This document shows, piece by piece, positions 46,525 through 56,121 of a DNA stretch of 64,000 bases. The DNA is from Streptomyces sp. NRRL F-5122 (GTDB lineage: Bacteria; Actinomycetota; Actinomycetes; Streptomycetales; Streptomycetaceae). The stretch is taken from positions 1 to 64,000 of the forward strand of contig NZ_LMWH01000242.1 of NCBI RefSeq assembly GCF_001507435.1. The letters are read 5' to 3'. Within the stretch, counting starts at the first letter, position 1. The number at the start of each line of letters is the position of its first letter. Under the pieces are notes generated by a model that saw nothing but the letters and a program-made list of their open reading frames with translations, made no database searches and was not told the DNA's origin. The translations under genes were made by a program, and so were the position numbers.

Positions 46525-46872
46525 TCCTATTTCCCCGTCCACAGACAGCACGTCACACGGTGGATCAAGGATCAGGAGGCCACGGGCTTCGAACCCCACC
46601 CGAAGTCGGACGCCGACTTCGCGGGTCTCAACCGTGAGGACGGACTGTTCATCGGTTTTCAGCGGGTCGACGAATACCGGGCTCCGCGTTGGCCCGACCA
46701 GACCGTTCCCCAGCAGTTGCACCTTTGCTTCGACGTCGTGGATCTAGACGAGGCCGAGGCTCGGTTGCTGGAGTTGGGCGCGGGCAAGCCGGATCACCAG
46801 CCTCATGAGGCCGCCAAGGCGCGCGTTCTCACTGATCCGGCTGGTCATCCCTTCTGCATCTGCCGAGGCTGA
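46525..46872 (+). pseudogene. VOC/glyoxalase-like protein, 5' truncated next to IS1380
   Basis: The frame gives the C-terminal two-thirds of a VOC-superfamily (glyoxalase/bleomycin-resistance-like) domain: DADFAGLNREDGLFIGFQRV, then QQLHLCFDVVDLDEAEARLL and VLTDPAGHPFCICRG. The metal-site His and Glu region of the first half is absent and no start codon precedes the homology. The break coincides with the right side of the IS1380 element. Confidence 0.65.
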
Positions 46873-47428
46873 CCGTTGGGATCAGTACGGCATCGTCCGC
46901 ACAGTCGCTCCCATAACGGAGCGCAGATGGGGACCCGGCAAGCCCGCATGCGGTACCCGACACCAACGTGCGTACTGCAGCGGTCGGAGCCGTACTCCGT
47001 GAACAGTGCATCAGGCTCAATGTGGTTCCGGTCAGTCCCACCAGCCGTCGCCGGCGTGCCGCCCATCTCTCCACTCCAGGAAACCGAGCGCCCTCCGCAC
47101 GGGATACGGAGAGGCGCCGGCGTCCGCGCCGCCTCGCGGCGGTCTCACCCCGGCTGCTTGTCGCGGAGGACGTTGCGCAACGCCGCATGGCGTCCCGCAC
47201 ATGCCAGTGCGGAAAGCCATGCGGCGTCAGCGATGCGAGGCGGCCTTCCGGCCTACCTTCCCCCTCACCGGACGGATTCGGTGTAGGTGGGCCGGAGTGC
47301 CTTGGGTCGCCGATGCCCGAGAGTGCGTTGACGAACTCGACGTCGGCTGCCGTCAACTCTTGGACGAACGGACCGAACCGCCCCGCACCGCCCGGAAGTG
47401 CATGCGATACCAGTCCAGCCGGTCGTCA
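46873..47428. other. Stretch without a recognised gene
   Basis: Overlapping open frames on both strands reflect GC content. I see no family signature, RNA or repeat. Confidence 0.4.
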
Positions 47429-47839
47429 TTACCGCTTGGTGACCCGCAAATGCCGTCGTTCGGCCAGCTCCTCCGCACTGACCACCGTCAGAACAGGGGT
47501 ACCGGGAGGCGCGAACATGGTCACCACCAGCTGCGACTGAGCGTCCGAAAGGTTGTTGGCGCCCTGGTAGTGGATCACGTCGCCTCCGGGCTCGAAGAGG
47601 GCGTCACCGGCTTTGAGCACGCGAGGCGGCTGTCCCTCCAGCTCGAACAGGATCTCGCCCTCGGTCACGTAGCCGAAGAGCGGCCCTGGGTGCCGGTGCG
47701 GCGGCGCGCCGAGATTACCGGGCGGCAGGGTGACCCGGATGGTCCTGGCCTCGGCGTCGGCCGGGATGCGGGCCGTCACCCCCTGCAGGGCCGCAATCAC
47801 CTCGACGCCCGGCGGCAGGTGTGCGTGCTCAGCGCTCAT
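47429..47839 (-). CDS. Cupin-domain protein
   Basis: A 136-residue single-cupin protein. The first metal-binding motif appears as GAPPHRHPGPLFGYVTEGEI and the second half ends ALFEPGGDVIHYQGANN, giving His residues suited to one metal ion. Proteins of this type may bind small ligands or act as dioxygenases or isomerases, and the function cannot be told here. ATG 47839 has GGAGGA about 5 bases upstream. Confidence 0.85.
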   Translation of the reverse strand: MSAEHAHLPPGVEVIAALQGVTARIPADAEARTIRVTLPPGNLGAPPHRHPGPLFGYVTEGEILFELEGQPPRVLKAGDALFEPGGDVIHYQGANNLSDAQSQLVVTMFAPPGTPVLTVVSAEELAERRHLRVTKR

Positions 47840-48158
47840 GTGTTCCTCCAAACAGGGACTGTTCACAGAGGAGGACAGGACAGCCTCCTTGTTTGTGACA
47901 GGCCTGTGCGGCGAGCGTGCCGAGAGCCGCGCCCGCGCGACCTGGTCGTGGCGGCGGATGAGCGTGCTCCGCACCTCCAACCCCCTCGCGGGTGTGCGAC
48001 GCCGTGCCGGCCTGGGCCCAGCCTTTCGACGGGGAGCACGCAACTGCAGGCGGGCTCGCCGCGACCACTGGGGGACGGTTCGGAGCGGCGTCGGGCGGCT
48101 CATGCAGTAGTGGCGTTCCAATGGAGGCGCACCCCGGCGCCATTTCCCCGCCCGTGCT

Positions 48159-48308
48159 TCACCAAGGGATGCGTATCTCGGGGAGTGACAGCAGGAACCA
48201 AATGACCAGTGGCAGAACGAAGACCAGGACGAGGCCGGCCAGCATTTTCGCCCAGGTGGCGGTCTTTCCGCGGTCCTCCTCAGGCGGAGCGTCAAAGCGG
48301 TTGCTCAC
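48159..48308 (-). CDS. Small single-span membrane protein (49 aa)
   Basis: A 49-residue protein starting at GTG 48308 with GGAGG about 6 bases upstream. The first 22 residues are charged (SNRFDAPPEEDRGKTATWAK), followed by a clear membrane helix (LAGLVLVFVLPLVIWFLLSL) and a short tail EIRIPW. The combination of a good ribosome binding site and a clean charged-then-hydrophobic design supports a real gene. The function is unknown. It lies upstream of, and on the same strand as, the cupin gene but 320 bases away. Confidence 0.6.
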   Translation of the reverse strand: MSNRFDAPPEEDRGKTATWAKMLAGLVLVFVLPLVIWFLLSLPEIRIPW

Positions 48309-48789
48309 AGTCTTCCTCCCTCGATGCTCGCGCTTTCCCCAACGAGGCGCGATTGAACAGTGCTCAACGTGAGGTACTTATCAACGCCTCAAGCTGTTCG
48401 GGCACTTGCACGGACTCTGGCCTGGGGAAGTTCCTTGTCCAGCGCCTACAGGACACCGTACGCCGACTGGGCGCCCACTCCGGCCGTCGCGTTGCCAGTC
48501 GTGTTTGTGGCCGTCGTCGCGAGCACACAGGGGTGGTCGCCGGAGCGGCACGGGCCGAAGTCGGCGAGCAGGACGTTGCCCCAGGCTCGACGGTGCCTGT
48601 CGCAGATGAGAGCGTGGCCACCACTGTCGTCCGTGGCGCCGACCGCTCGAAACACCCAGCGGCCGAGATCCCGGACCCGCCGGCTCGCACCGCACCGCGC
48701 CACCGGATCGGCAGTTATTGCGCGAAGTTCATTGCAGGCAGGATGTCCCCCACGCGGCGAGTGCCGCCGCGGCATCGGGGAGACCACAC
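48309..48789. other. Stretch without a recognised gene
   Basis: It separates the divergent small membrane protein and the hypothetical gene at 48790. Open frames are not convincing. Confidence 0.4.
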
Positions 48790-49293
48790 ATGGCTGACTG
48801 CTATCCGTACCGAATAGCGTCCAGGAGAGGAGACCTGACTCTGATCTGGCGGCCCGGAGAGGGTGACGCCCCCGACGAGCTCGTCGTTGGCGACCTCGGG
48901 GGACTCCTTGTGTTCCACGACCTCAAGACGCTAGAGGACTATTGTGTTCGCAAGGGCTGGGAGCTTGTCCAGGAGGGCGAAGCCACTCTCGATCTGCGCG
49001 TCGTACAGCGCTGGGTCGACCACCCTGACCTTGACTCGGTCTCGGCAGGACTGCTGCTGGACGCGTGGAACTTCTTCGAAGACCTCTCCCACAGCCTGAA
49101 AACCGGCTCACCCCTTCCCTCGCAAGGATCCATCCACGACAACGCCTACGAAAAGATCTTCGGCGGTGGCGCTCTCGAGCCGACCGCCGGCGAGGGAGCC
49201 TGGACGGGCGAAGAAGCCGCAGCCGTGCGCGAACTCCTCCGGGTGGGGCTCGAGCTGTGGCAGCACGCTGTGCATGGATCCAGCACCCGCTGA
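48790..49293 (+). CDS. Hypothetical protein
   Basis: A 167-residue soluble protein of unknown function. It starts ADCYPYRIASRRGDLTLIWR and contains LVFHDLKTLEDYCVRKGW and a helical GLLLDAWNFFEDLSHSL block. ATG 48790 has GGGGAGA about 7 bases upstream and is chosen over the longer frame to 48718. The style suggests an immunity- or SMI1-like small protein, but I cannot assign it. Confidence 0.65.
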   Translation: MADCYPYRIASRRGDLTLIWRPGEGDAPDELVVGDLGGLLVFHDLKTLEDYCVRKGWELVQEGEATLDLRVVQRWVDHPDLDSVSAGLLLDAWNFFEDLSHSLKTGSPLPSQGSIHDNAYEKIFGGGALEPTAGEGAWTGEEAAAVRELLRVGLELWQHAVHGSSTR

Positions 49294-49500
49294 TCGAATC
49301 CACGGGCGCCCGGCAGCAGTAGCGCGAACCGGTCCCACGCTGCTTCGTCAACCCGCCGCGAACCAGCACCAGATCGGTCGTGGCACGCCTCGGGCGAAGC
49401 GGATTTGGCATGTGGGTGGGTCGGTTCGTGCGGTGGACGGGTCGGCTGACGACACCTTGTCTCCTTCGTGACGCCTGTGGTTGAGTGTCATGGGAAGCGA

Positions 49501-49514
49501 TTGAAACGATTCAC
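49501..49514. promoter_or_regulatory. Operator-like half-palindrome upstream of second rhamnosidase gene
   Basis: TTGAAACGATTCAC, imperfectly palindromic, lies 26 bases before the ATG. Extended as GATTGAAACGATTCA it differs from the perfect palindrome at 5164-5179 mainly by one central base. Confidence 0.55.
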
Positions 49515-49539
49515 TTCATGAGGGCGGTGTACACGCCGC

Positions 49540-52500
49540 ATGCCGAATTGTGTTTCGTCGATGGGGGTAAGCGTGAGAAATCGCAGGATCGCAGGGCTGA
49601 TGCTGTCGCTTGTGGCGACCGTGTCGGGGCTCGGCGCGACGTCCGGCGCGTCGGGCGTGCCCGTCCCGGACTCCCAAAAGGGCTCGGCCGTAGCCGGGTC
49701 GGGGCTCGCGGTGAGCGGACTCGAGGTCGAACACCAGGTCCGGCCCTTGGGTGTGGACGTCCCCCGGCCGAGGCTGAGCTGGCAGGTGACCTCGGGGCAA
49801 GGCGCCGCCGGTCCCACCGCCGTCGAGCAAGTGGCCTACGAGGTCGAGGTGTCGACGTCGCAGGGCGGCCGGGGACAGGTCTGGGACAGCGGGCGCGTGC
49901 GCTCCTCCCGGTCCTTCGACGTCGCGTACGACGGACCCGCTCTCGCGTCGCGTGCGAGCTACTACTGGCGCGTACGGGTCTGGGACCGCTCCGGAAAGGC
50001 GTCGCCGTGGAGTGGTGAAGCGCGATTCGAGACGTCCTTCGTCAACCCCGGTGACTTCCACGGGGCCTGGATCGGGGCACACGAGAAGGCGCCCGCGCTG
50101 CGGCTCGACGACGCGAAATGGATCTGGTACCCCGAGGGCAATCCGGCCGACTCGGCCCCCGCCGGTACGCGCTACCTGCGCCGGAGCTTCGACCTGCCCG
50201 ACAAGACGCAGATCAGCTCGGCAGAGATGCAGCTCACGGCCGACGACCGCTTCACGCTGTATGTCAACGGCACCGAGGTGGCGCGTTCTCCGCTCGTTGC
50301 GGACTCCTGGCGGACGGCGAGCATCATCGACATCGCCCCCTACCTGCACACAGGCACCAACGTGCTGGCGGTCGAGGCGACGAACACCAATCAAGGGCCG
50401 GCGGGCGTACTCGGCAGCCTGCGCCTCCAGGGAGCGGGATCGCCCACCGACCTTGTCACCGACAGCGGCTGGAAAGCCTCCGATTCCGCGCACGAGGGGT
50501 GGGAGCAGCCCGGATACGGCGACGCGGCGTGGCCGAACGCCCTCGAGGCCGCCGGCTACGGTGCCGGCCCCTGGGGCCGGTCGGTGTCGGCTCCACCGTC
50601 CCCCGAGACGCTGCTGCGTGACGAGTTCACCGCGGCCAAGCCCATCGCGTCGGCGCGGGCCCACATCGCGGGCCTGGGCTACAACAAGCTCTACCTGAAC
50701 GGCCGGCGCATCGGCGACCGAGAGCTCGAGCCCGGATTCACGGTGTACGACAAGACCGTCCTGTACTCGACGTACGACGTCACGGACGCGCTGCGCACCG
50801 GCGGCAACGCCATCGGGGTCAGCCTCGGCCGCGGCTTCTACGCGATGACCGATCCGGACGAATGGAAGGCGTCGTCCTGGTGGGGTGAGCCCAAGCTCAA
50901 GCTGGAACTCGACATCACCTACACCGACGGCACGCACCAGCAGGTGCTTAGCGACGACGGGTGGAAGGTGTCCGACGGGCCGACGACCACGCAGTCACTG
51001 TGGTTCGGGGAGACCTACGACGCCCGTGTGGAGCAGCCCGGTTGGGAGCGGCCGGGCTTCGACGACAGCACCTGGCGCGCCGCACTGACGGTCGACGGCC
51101 CCAAGGGCACCCTCCGTTCCGAGAGCTTTCCGCCCGTCAAGGTGACCGGCCATCTGAAGGCAGAGCACACCACCACGCCCGCCGACGGTACGCACGTCTA
51201 CGACTACGGCACCCCCACAGCAGGGTGGGCGCGCGTCGGGGTCCAAGGACCTGCCGGAGCGACGGTCACCGTCACCTACGGCGAGAAGTTGCGTGCCGAC
51301 GGCACCGTCGACAACACCGGCGCCTTCGGAATGGCCCTGCAGACCTACTCCTACACCCTCAAGGGCGAGGGGGTGGAGCACTACCAGCCGAGCTACAGCT
51401 ACGCCGGTTTCCGCTATGCCCAAGTCGTGGTCCCCAAGGGGGTCACCCTGCGGTCGGTCGACGGGATGAGAGTCCACACGGCGGTGGCGTCCACCGGCGA
51501 CTTCACCAGCTCGAGCGACCTGCTGAACCGCTACCAGGACGCGCAGGCCGACACGATCCTCAACAACCTCCACTCGATCCCGACCGACACACCCATGTAC
51601 GAGAAGCGGCCCTACACGGCCGACGGCTTCCTGTACGCCGACTCGGCGATCGCGAACTTCGACATGCAGAACTTCTACGAGAGCTGGATGCGTTCGCACC
51701 GAGACGACCAGAACGACGACGGATCGATCGGCCCCACCGTACCCACCACCGAGTCCGGCAAGCAGGTCAAGGACCCCATCTGGTCGGCCAGTTTCATTCT
51801 CGGCACCTGGGACCTGTACTGGTACTACGGCGACACAGAGGCGGTCGCCGACAACTACGACGGCATGAAGGCCTGGTTGGAGCACTACGAGCGGGACATC
51901 GCCGACACCGGCGGCATCTACACCGGCTTCAGCTACGGAGACTGGCTCTCGCCGGAAGGCGCCAACGCGCCGGAGGGCACCCGGCTGTCCGGCACCGCGT
52001 ACATCTACCTCACCGCGACGAGGCTCGCGACGATGGCAAAAGCGCTGGGCCACGAGGCAGACGCGCGGCACTTCGGCGCGTTCGCCACGCAGGTCAAGGA
52101 CACCTTCAACGCCACCTTCTACGACCGGGACAAAGAGTCCTACTACGACGACAAGGCCGCAGGTTACCGGCAGACGGCGAACCTGCTCCCCCTGAGCTTC
52201 GGCATGGTGCCCAAGGAGCACCGTCAAGCCGTGATCGACAACCTCGTTGAGGACATCCACGCCCGTGGTGATCACCTGGACACCGGTGCGCTGGGCACCA
52301 AGGTCCTCCTTCCGGTCCTGACCGATGCCGGGCACGCCGACCTGGCCTACAAGGTGGCCACCAACCCGACCTACCCCGGGTGGGGTTACTGGTTCGAGGG
52401 CCTTGGCGCCACGACCATGTGGGAGGAGTGGAACGCGAACTCGCGCTCGCACGACCACGCCTTCATGGGCACGGTGGACGACTGGCTCTACCAGGATGTG

Positions 52501-52812
52501 GCCGGCATCGAACCCGCCGCACCCGGCTACACGAAGGTGACGATCCGCCCCCACCTCGTCGGCGACCTGACACACGCCTCCGCGCATGTCCAGTCACCGC
52601 TGGGTCGGATCGCCTCGTCGTGGACGCGGGCCAAGGGACAGTTCACCTTGCGTGTCGACGTGCCGGTGGGGTCGACCGCCGACGTCCTCGTACCGGTGAG
52701 CGGTCGGCAGAAGGCACATGCACCCGCAGCCGCGACGGCCGGCGCACAGATGGGCGGCTACGCCCGTTTCACGGTCGGCCCGGGCAGCCATCTGTTCCGC
52801 GTGACGGGCTGA
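49540..52812 (+). CDS. Secreted alpha-L-rhamnosidase, GH78 (Sec-exported)
   Basis: A 1090-residue GH78 enzyme. A Sec signal peptide (RRIAGLMLSLVATVSGLGAT) is followed by a Bac_rhamnosid_N fibronectin-like domain (about 55-165). One CBM67-like module opens with WIWYPEG near 195, and the (alpha/alpha)6 catalytic domain spans about 600-1000. The active-site block reads TDTPMYEKRPYTADG near 681, the E-K version of the GH78 acid motif rather than the DCPQRDER form of the gene at 5280. The presumed base is in TTMWEEWN near 959. The frame opens at ATG 49540; GTG 49573, with GGGGG just upstream, gives a cleaner signal peptide. A bidirectional hairpin follows at 52939. Confidence 0.9.
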   Translation: MPNCVSSMGVSVRNRRIAGLMLSLVATVSGLGATSGASGVPVPDSQKGSAVAGSGLAVSGLEVEHQVRPLGVDVPRPRLSWQVTSGQGAAGPTAVEQVAYEVEVSTSQGGRGQVWDSGRVRSSRSFDVAYDGPALASRASYYWRVRVWDRSGKASPWSGEARFETSFVNPGDFHGAWIGAHEKAPALRLDDAKWIWYPEGNPADSAPAGTRYLRRSFDLPDKTQISSAEMQLTADDRFTLYVNGTEVARSPLVADSWRTASIIDIAPYLHTGTNVLAVEATNTNQGPAGVLGSLRLQGAGSPTDLVTDSGWKASDSAHEGWEQPGYGDAAWPNALEAAGYGAGPWGRSVSAPPSPETLLRDEFTAAKPIASARAHIAGLGYNKLYLNGRRIGDRELEPGFTVYDKTVLYSTYDVTDALRTGGNAIGVSLGRGFYAMTDPDEWKASSWWGEPKLKLELDITYTDGTHQQVLSDDGWKVSDGPTTTQSLWFGETYDARVEQPGWERPGFDDSTWRAALTVDGPKGTLRSESFPPVKVTGHLKAEHTTTPADGTHVYDYGTPTAGWARVGVQGPAGATVTVTYGEKLRADGTVDNTGAFGMALQTYSYTLKGEGVEHYQPSYSYAGFRYAQVVVPKGVTLRSVDGMRVHTAVASTGDFTSSSDLLNRYQDAQADTILNNLHSIPTDTPMYEKRPYTADGFLYADSAIANFDMQNFYESWMRSHRDDQNDDGSIGPTVPTTESGKQVKDPIWSASFILGTWDLYWYYGDTEAVADNYDGMKAWLEHYERDIADTGGIYTGFSYGDWLSPEGANAPEGTRLSGTAYIYLTATRLATMAKALGHEADARHFGAFATQVKDTFNATFYDRDKESYYDDKAAGYRQTANLLPLSFGMVPKEHRQAVIDNLVEDIHARGDHLDTGALGTKVLLPVLTDAGHADLAYKVATNPTYPGWGYWFEGLGATTMWEEWNANSRSHDHAFMGTVDDWLYQDVAGIEPAAPGYTKVTIRPHLVGDLTHASAHVQSPLGRIASSWTRAKGQFTLRVDVPVGSTADVLVPVSGRQKAHAPAAATAGAQMGGYARFTVGPGSHLFRVTG

Positions 52813-52938
52813 ACGGCGCGCGTCGTCGTGCGCGGACCTCGCCCATGGAGGGCAGCTTGATCATCCGCGTACGACTGCGACGGGCGTACGACGGTGGCAG
52901 GGCGGCCGGCGGTGAGGGTCCGGCCCATCTCTCCAGGA

Positions 52939-52970
52939 GCAGAGGCCCGCACGCTGGTGCGAGCCTCTGC
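52939..52970. terminator. Hairpin between convergent genes
   Basis: GCAGAGGC/GCCTCTGC outer stem and CGCAC/GTGCG inner stem with one mismatched pair between them and a 4-base loop. It lies between the ends of the rhamnosidase gene (plus) and the Pls-like gene (minus) and could serve both. Confidence 0.75.
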
Positions 52971-53034
52971 CCATGGAACGTGACACCCAGAACTCGGGAC
53001 GGAGGGCGTCGCCCCGGCCGCTGATCCGTTGCCC

Positions 53035-55569
53035 TCACCCGCCCTGCGGCCGGATCGGCAGGCTGTTGGGCAGGGAAGTGGGCATCTCGCGGGCAGGGTT
53101 GCCCGCCCAGTACCCCTGGGCCGGGACTTGCTCGCCCTTCATGAGGAAGGCGTCGGGCGCGAGTGTGGAGGTGTCGCCCATCGTGACGCCGTAATGGACA
53201 AGGCTGTTGACGCCGATGGTGCAACCGTTGCCGAGTGTGGTGCGGTCGGACTTGAAGGTGCCGTCCTCCTGCGAGTGGCACTGGATCCTGCTGCCTTCGT
53301 TCAGGGTGCAGTCATTGCCGATGGTGACGAGTGAGCGTTCGGGGATGAAGCATCCGTCGTCGAATACGTGGCTGCCGATCCGGGTGCCGAGCAGTCGCCA
53401 GATGAGGCTCTTGTACGGCGTGCCGTTGAAGACGGCGATCGCCTCGGTCGGGGTGGTGATCTTCCAGTACCGCTCGTGCCGCCAGAAAGGTTGCTCGTAG
53501 ATCGAGCAGTACAGCGGTCGCAGACCGCCACGGCCCGCTGCGGCGCGTTCGGTGAGCAGCATGTAGACGATGACGAACAGGAGAGTCAGGAGGCCGGCCA
53601 GCACGATCACCGCCGCGCCGAGGGAGTCGTAGAGGTCGACAGCTGCCGATGCGATCACGGTCACGCAGAAGAAGTACAACCACCGCGCGAACAGGTGCAC
53701 GCCCATGGTGAAGGCGTTGTGCTTGGTCTTGGCGGCCAGGCGGCGACGGAAGACCTCGCCCTCCTTGAGGTGGTCGAACCTGCTGTCCCGGAGGACCGTG
53801 CGCGGGATCTCGAAGCTGGGCGAGCCCAGGAGCCCGACGTTCTCGCGGATGGCTCCGACGAGCGGGACCATGACCTTGGTCGCCAGCAGGCAGTTGTCGC
53901 CGGTCCTGCCTCGCGCGGGGTAGGCGATGTAATTGCCGAGGAAGTTGCGCGGGCCTATGGTCACCGGCGACACGCTGAAGGAGGACGGGGAGAACTCGGC
54001 GTTGATGATCGACAGCCCGTCGGCCACCATCGTGCCCTTGCCGACAGAGCTCAGGTAGGGGATGTCGTGCTTGACCGCCATGCCGAAGTTGGAGCCCGTC
54101 TGTTCGACGGGGGAGAGCTTGTAGCCCAGGCGTTGCAGGTAGTGGACGATGCCCGAGCTGTCGCCGAACAGGATCGTGAAGAAGCGCCGGTTGGTGAAGA
54201 GCACGATGATGCGGTGGACCGCGTACCGCACGCCGTACAAGGGGTAGACGACGTCCGGCTTGAGGGTGAGGTTGAGCGCGCGGGGAACCGTCGCAGTGAG
54301 CAGTACACCCAGGACCACGGCCCCGACCACGAAGATCGCCGACCCGGCCAATGCGTCGGCGTAGAACGTCCAGTCATCCAGCGCCGTGGGCCCGGGCTCA
54401 AGGATCGAGGTCGACTCCGGGACGGCCGCCACCAGGATCACGACACCGGCGACGACCAGTGGGATATAGAGGAACAGCGCCATCAGCACCTGGGTCATCG
54501 AGTACATGGCCCTGCGGGCGCCGCCGCAACGGGCGGGGCCGACCCGGCGGTAGTCCACTTCGGTGGGCTGGGCCGGCGACCCGTGCCAGTGCTCTCCGTC
54601 GGGCACCACCTGGCCGGCGTGCAGCGAGGAGGTGTGGCCGAGCTGGGTCCTGTCACCCATGGCGGTGTCGATGTCGAGCACCGTCACCTCACCCACGAGG
54701 ACATCCCTGCCGAGCGTGATGGGCCCGGTCCGGATCACTCCCGATTCCGCCCGGTAGCAGTTGTAGTAGGTGTCCTTCCGGATCACCGAGCCGTCACCGA
54801 TGGTGAGCAGGTCCGTGCACACCGGGATGTGCCGGGAGAAGATGCTGACGCGACGTCCGATCTTCGCTCCGAGTGCCCGCAGATAGAGGGGGTACAGCGG
54901 TGAGCCGACGAACAGCACGAGCGGGCTGGTGCGGATGAGCGTCTTGGCGCACCAGAATCGGACGTAGGCCAGGCTCCAGGTGCGGATCCGCTGGGGCCGC
55001 CACCGGCCGATCAGCACCCACTTGGCCACCACTGGCAGCACGGAGGCGCCGAGGAAGAGCGCGGCACCGAAGATCACCGCTCGTAGGTAGGTGCCCAGCA
55101 GGCCGACGCCGTCGGAGATCCACTCCACACCCTGGGCGAGGACCAGGGCCACAACGTAGGAGTAGGCGAGGAAGAAGAGCAGTTGCAGCGCCCCGCACGT
55201 CACGTAGTGCGACGTGCCGGAGACGGGGGGTGGTGGTGCTTGCCTGTGGGGCGCCGCCACCGGTGGAGGGGAGGCCTCGGGCGTCGGCGGCGCGGTATCG
55301 GTAAGGGCCGCCGCCAGGCCCCTGACGGTCGGATGGCGGTAGACGTCCTTCATGGACACCGACGGCACGTCGTCCCGTTTTCTGAGCCGCGCACAGAAAT
55401 GGGCCATGACCATGGAGTCCGCGCCCAGGTCGCTGAAGAAGTTGCTGTCGACCGAGACCCGGTCGACCCGTACGACCTGAGCCAGAACCTCGGCAAGGAC
55501 CTGCTCGGAAGCGGCTATCGAAGATTCCCCCGGGTCCGGGGTGAGAACATCGACCGGGTTGTCCACCAT
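53035..55569 (-). CDS. Carrier domain plus NRPS terminal (Pls/PosA-type) membrane domain, no adenylation domain
   Basis: An 844-residue protein. The N-terminus is a phosphopantetheine carrier domain (about residues 10-95) with the serine motif FFSDLGADSMVMAHF. A proline-rich linker is followed by several membrane segments and two left-handed-beta-helix (hexapeptide) regions, for example IGDGSVIRKDTYYNC and IGNDCTLNEGSRI. This is the C-terminal architecture of Pls/PosA-type synthetases that make poly-amino acids such as epsilon-poly-lysine, but the usual N-terminal adenylation domain is missing and no remnant lies upstream. ATG 55569 has GGAG about 7 bases upstream. It would need an adenylation partner in trans, or it is a truncated gene. 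Confidence 0.8.
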   Translation of the reverse strand: MVDNPVDVLTPDPGESSIAASEQVLAEVLAQVVRVDRVSVDSNFFSDLGADSMVMAHFCARLRKRDDVPSVSMKDVYRHPTVRGLAAALTDTAPPTPEASPPPVAAPHRQAPPPPVSGTSHYVTCGALQLLFFLAYSYVVALVLAQGVEWISDGVGLLGTYLRAVIFGAALFLGASVLPVVAKWVLIGRWRPQRIRTWSLAYVRFWCAKTLIRTSPLVLFVGSPLYPLYLRALGAKIGRRVSIFSRHIPVCTDLLTIGDGSVIRKDTYYNCYRAESGVIRTGPITLGRDVLVGEVTVLDIDTAMGDRTQLGHTSSLHAGQVVPDGEHWHGSPAQPTEVDYRRVGPARCGGARRAMYSMTQVLMALFLYIPLVVAGVVILVAAVPESTSILEPGPTALDDWTFYADALAGSAIFVVGAVVLGVLLTATVPRALNLTLKPDVVYPLYGVRYAVHRIIVLFTNRRFFTILFGDSSGIVHYLQRLGYKLSPVEQTGSNFGMAVKHDIPYLSSVGKGTMVADGLSIINAEFSPSSFSVSPVTIGPRNFLGNYIAYPARGRTGDNCLLATKVMVPLVGAIRENVGLLGSPSFEIPRTVLRDSRFDHLKEGEVFRRRLAAKTKHNAFTMGVHLFARWLYFFCVTVIASAAVDLYDSLGAAVIVLAGLLTLLFVIVYMLLTERAAAGRGGLRPLYCSIYEQPFWRHERYWKITTPTEAIAVFNGTPYKSLIWRLLGTRIGSHVFDDGCFIPERSLVTIGNDCTLNEGSRIQCHSQEDGTFKSDRTTLGNGCTIGVNSLVHYGVTMGDTSTLAPDAFLMKGEQVPAQGYWAGNPAREMPTSLPNSLPIRPQGG

Positions 55570-55956
55570 GTCGGCTCCATGACGCATGCGGCCCGCTCTC
55601 GTCCAGCGGGACACGGCGTCCTCGAACCTCGCCAACGGTCCGAGCGCGCGATCCGCGACCGACGCGCTGCGCCAGTGTGCGGCCGCACCGAAGGCGCCGC
55701 ATTGGCATTGTCTGCCCAGGCCCGCAGAATGGCCACTCCGCCGCTGCATCGCGGAGGCCCTTGCCGGACTGCAAGATCTCCTCGGTGGTCCATCAGCGTT
55801 CAGCGACGCGTGCCGGGGTGGGCGGCGGTGGCCCCGCTGCTGCCGAGTGGCAGCGGTAGAGGGCGAGTTCGCCGGTGGGTCAGCTGCGGAGCCGCGCCAC
55901 GTGGGATGTGAAACTGGCGACCTCGCGTATTCGGCTGTCGCGTATTCCTTAATCAG

Positions 55957-56121
55957 TGAGCCTCCGCCAACTTGAAATCACAGGTCAAAGAGCTGGTGTG
56001 ACCGGTTCTCGGGGTGCTCACGCTGGTCGTGGGCGACAGTCTGCGGAGTAGATCATCCGTCAGCGGTTGACTTCGAGGTTCGCCAGAACGAAAGGGCGCG
56101 CAGAAGGTGGGTGGCGCGGGC
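55957..56121. repeat. Inverted IS-end repeat, left copy
   Basis: About 165 bp matching 59994-60168 in inverted orientation, starting TGAGCCTCCGCCAACTTGAA at the outer edge. It includes the C-terminal end of the IS5-type transposase gene at 56053. Confidence 0.75.

Noticed and set aside
50995..52587. 530-codon frame antisense to the second rhamnosidase gene
   Set aside because: Shadow of the high-GC coding strand with valine/glycine-rich composition and no motifs.
53368..54903. 511-codon frame antisense to the Pls-like gene
   Set aside because: Rich in His, Asp, Arg and Val as expected of a mirror frame, and the opposite strand clearly encodes hexapeptide and membrane domains.
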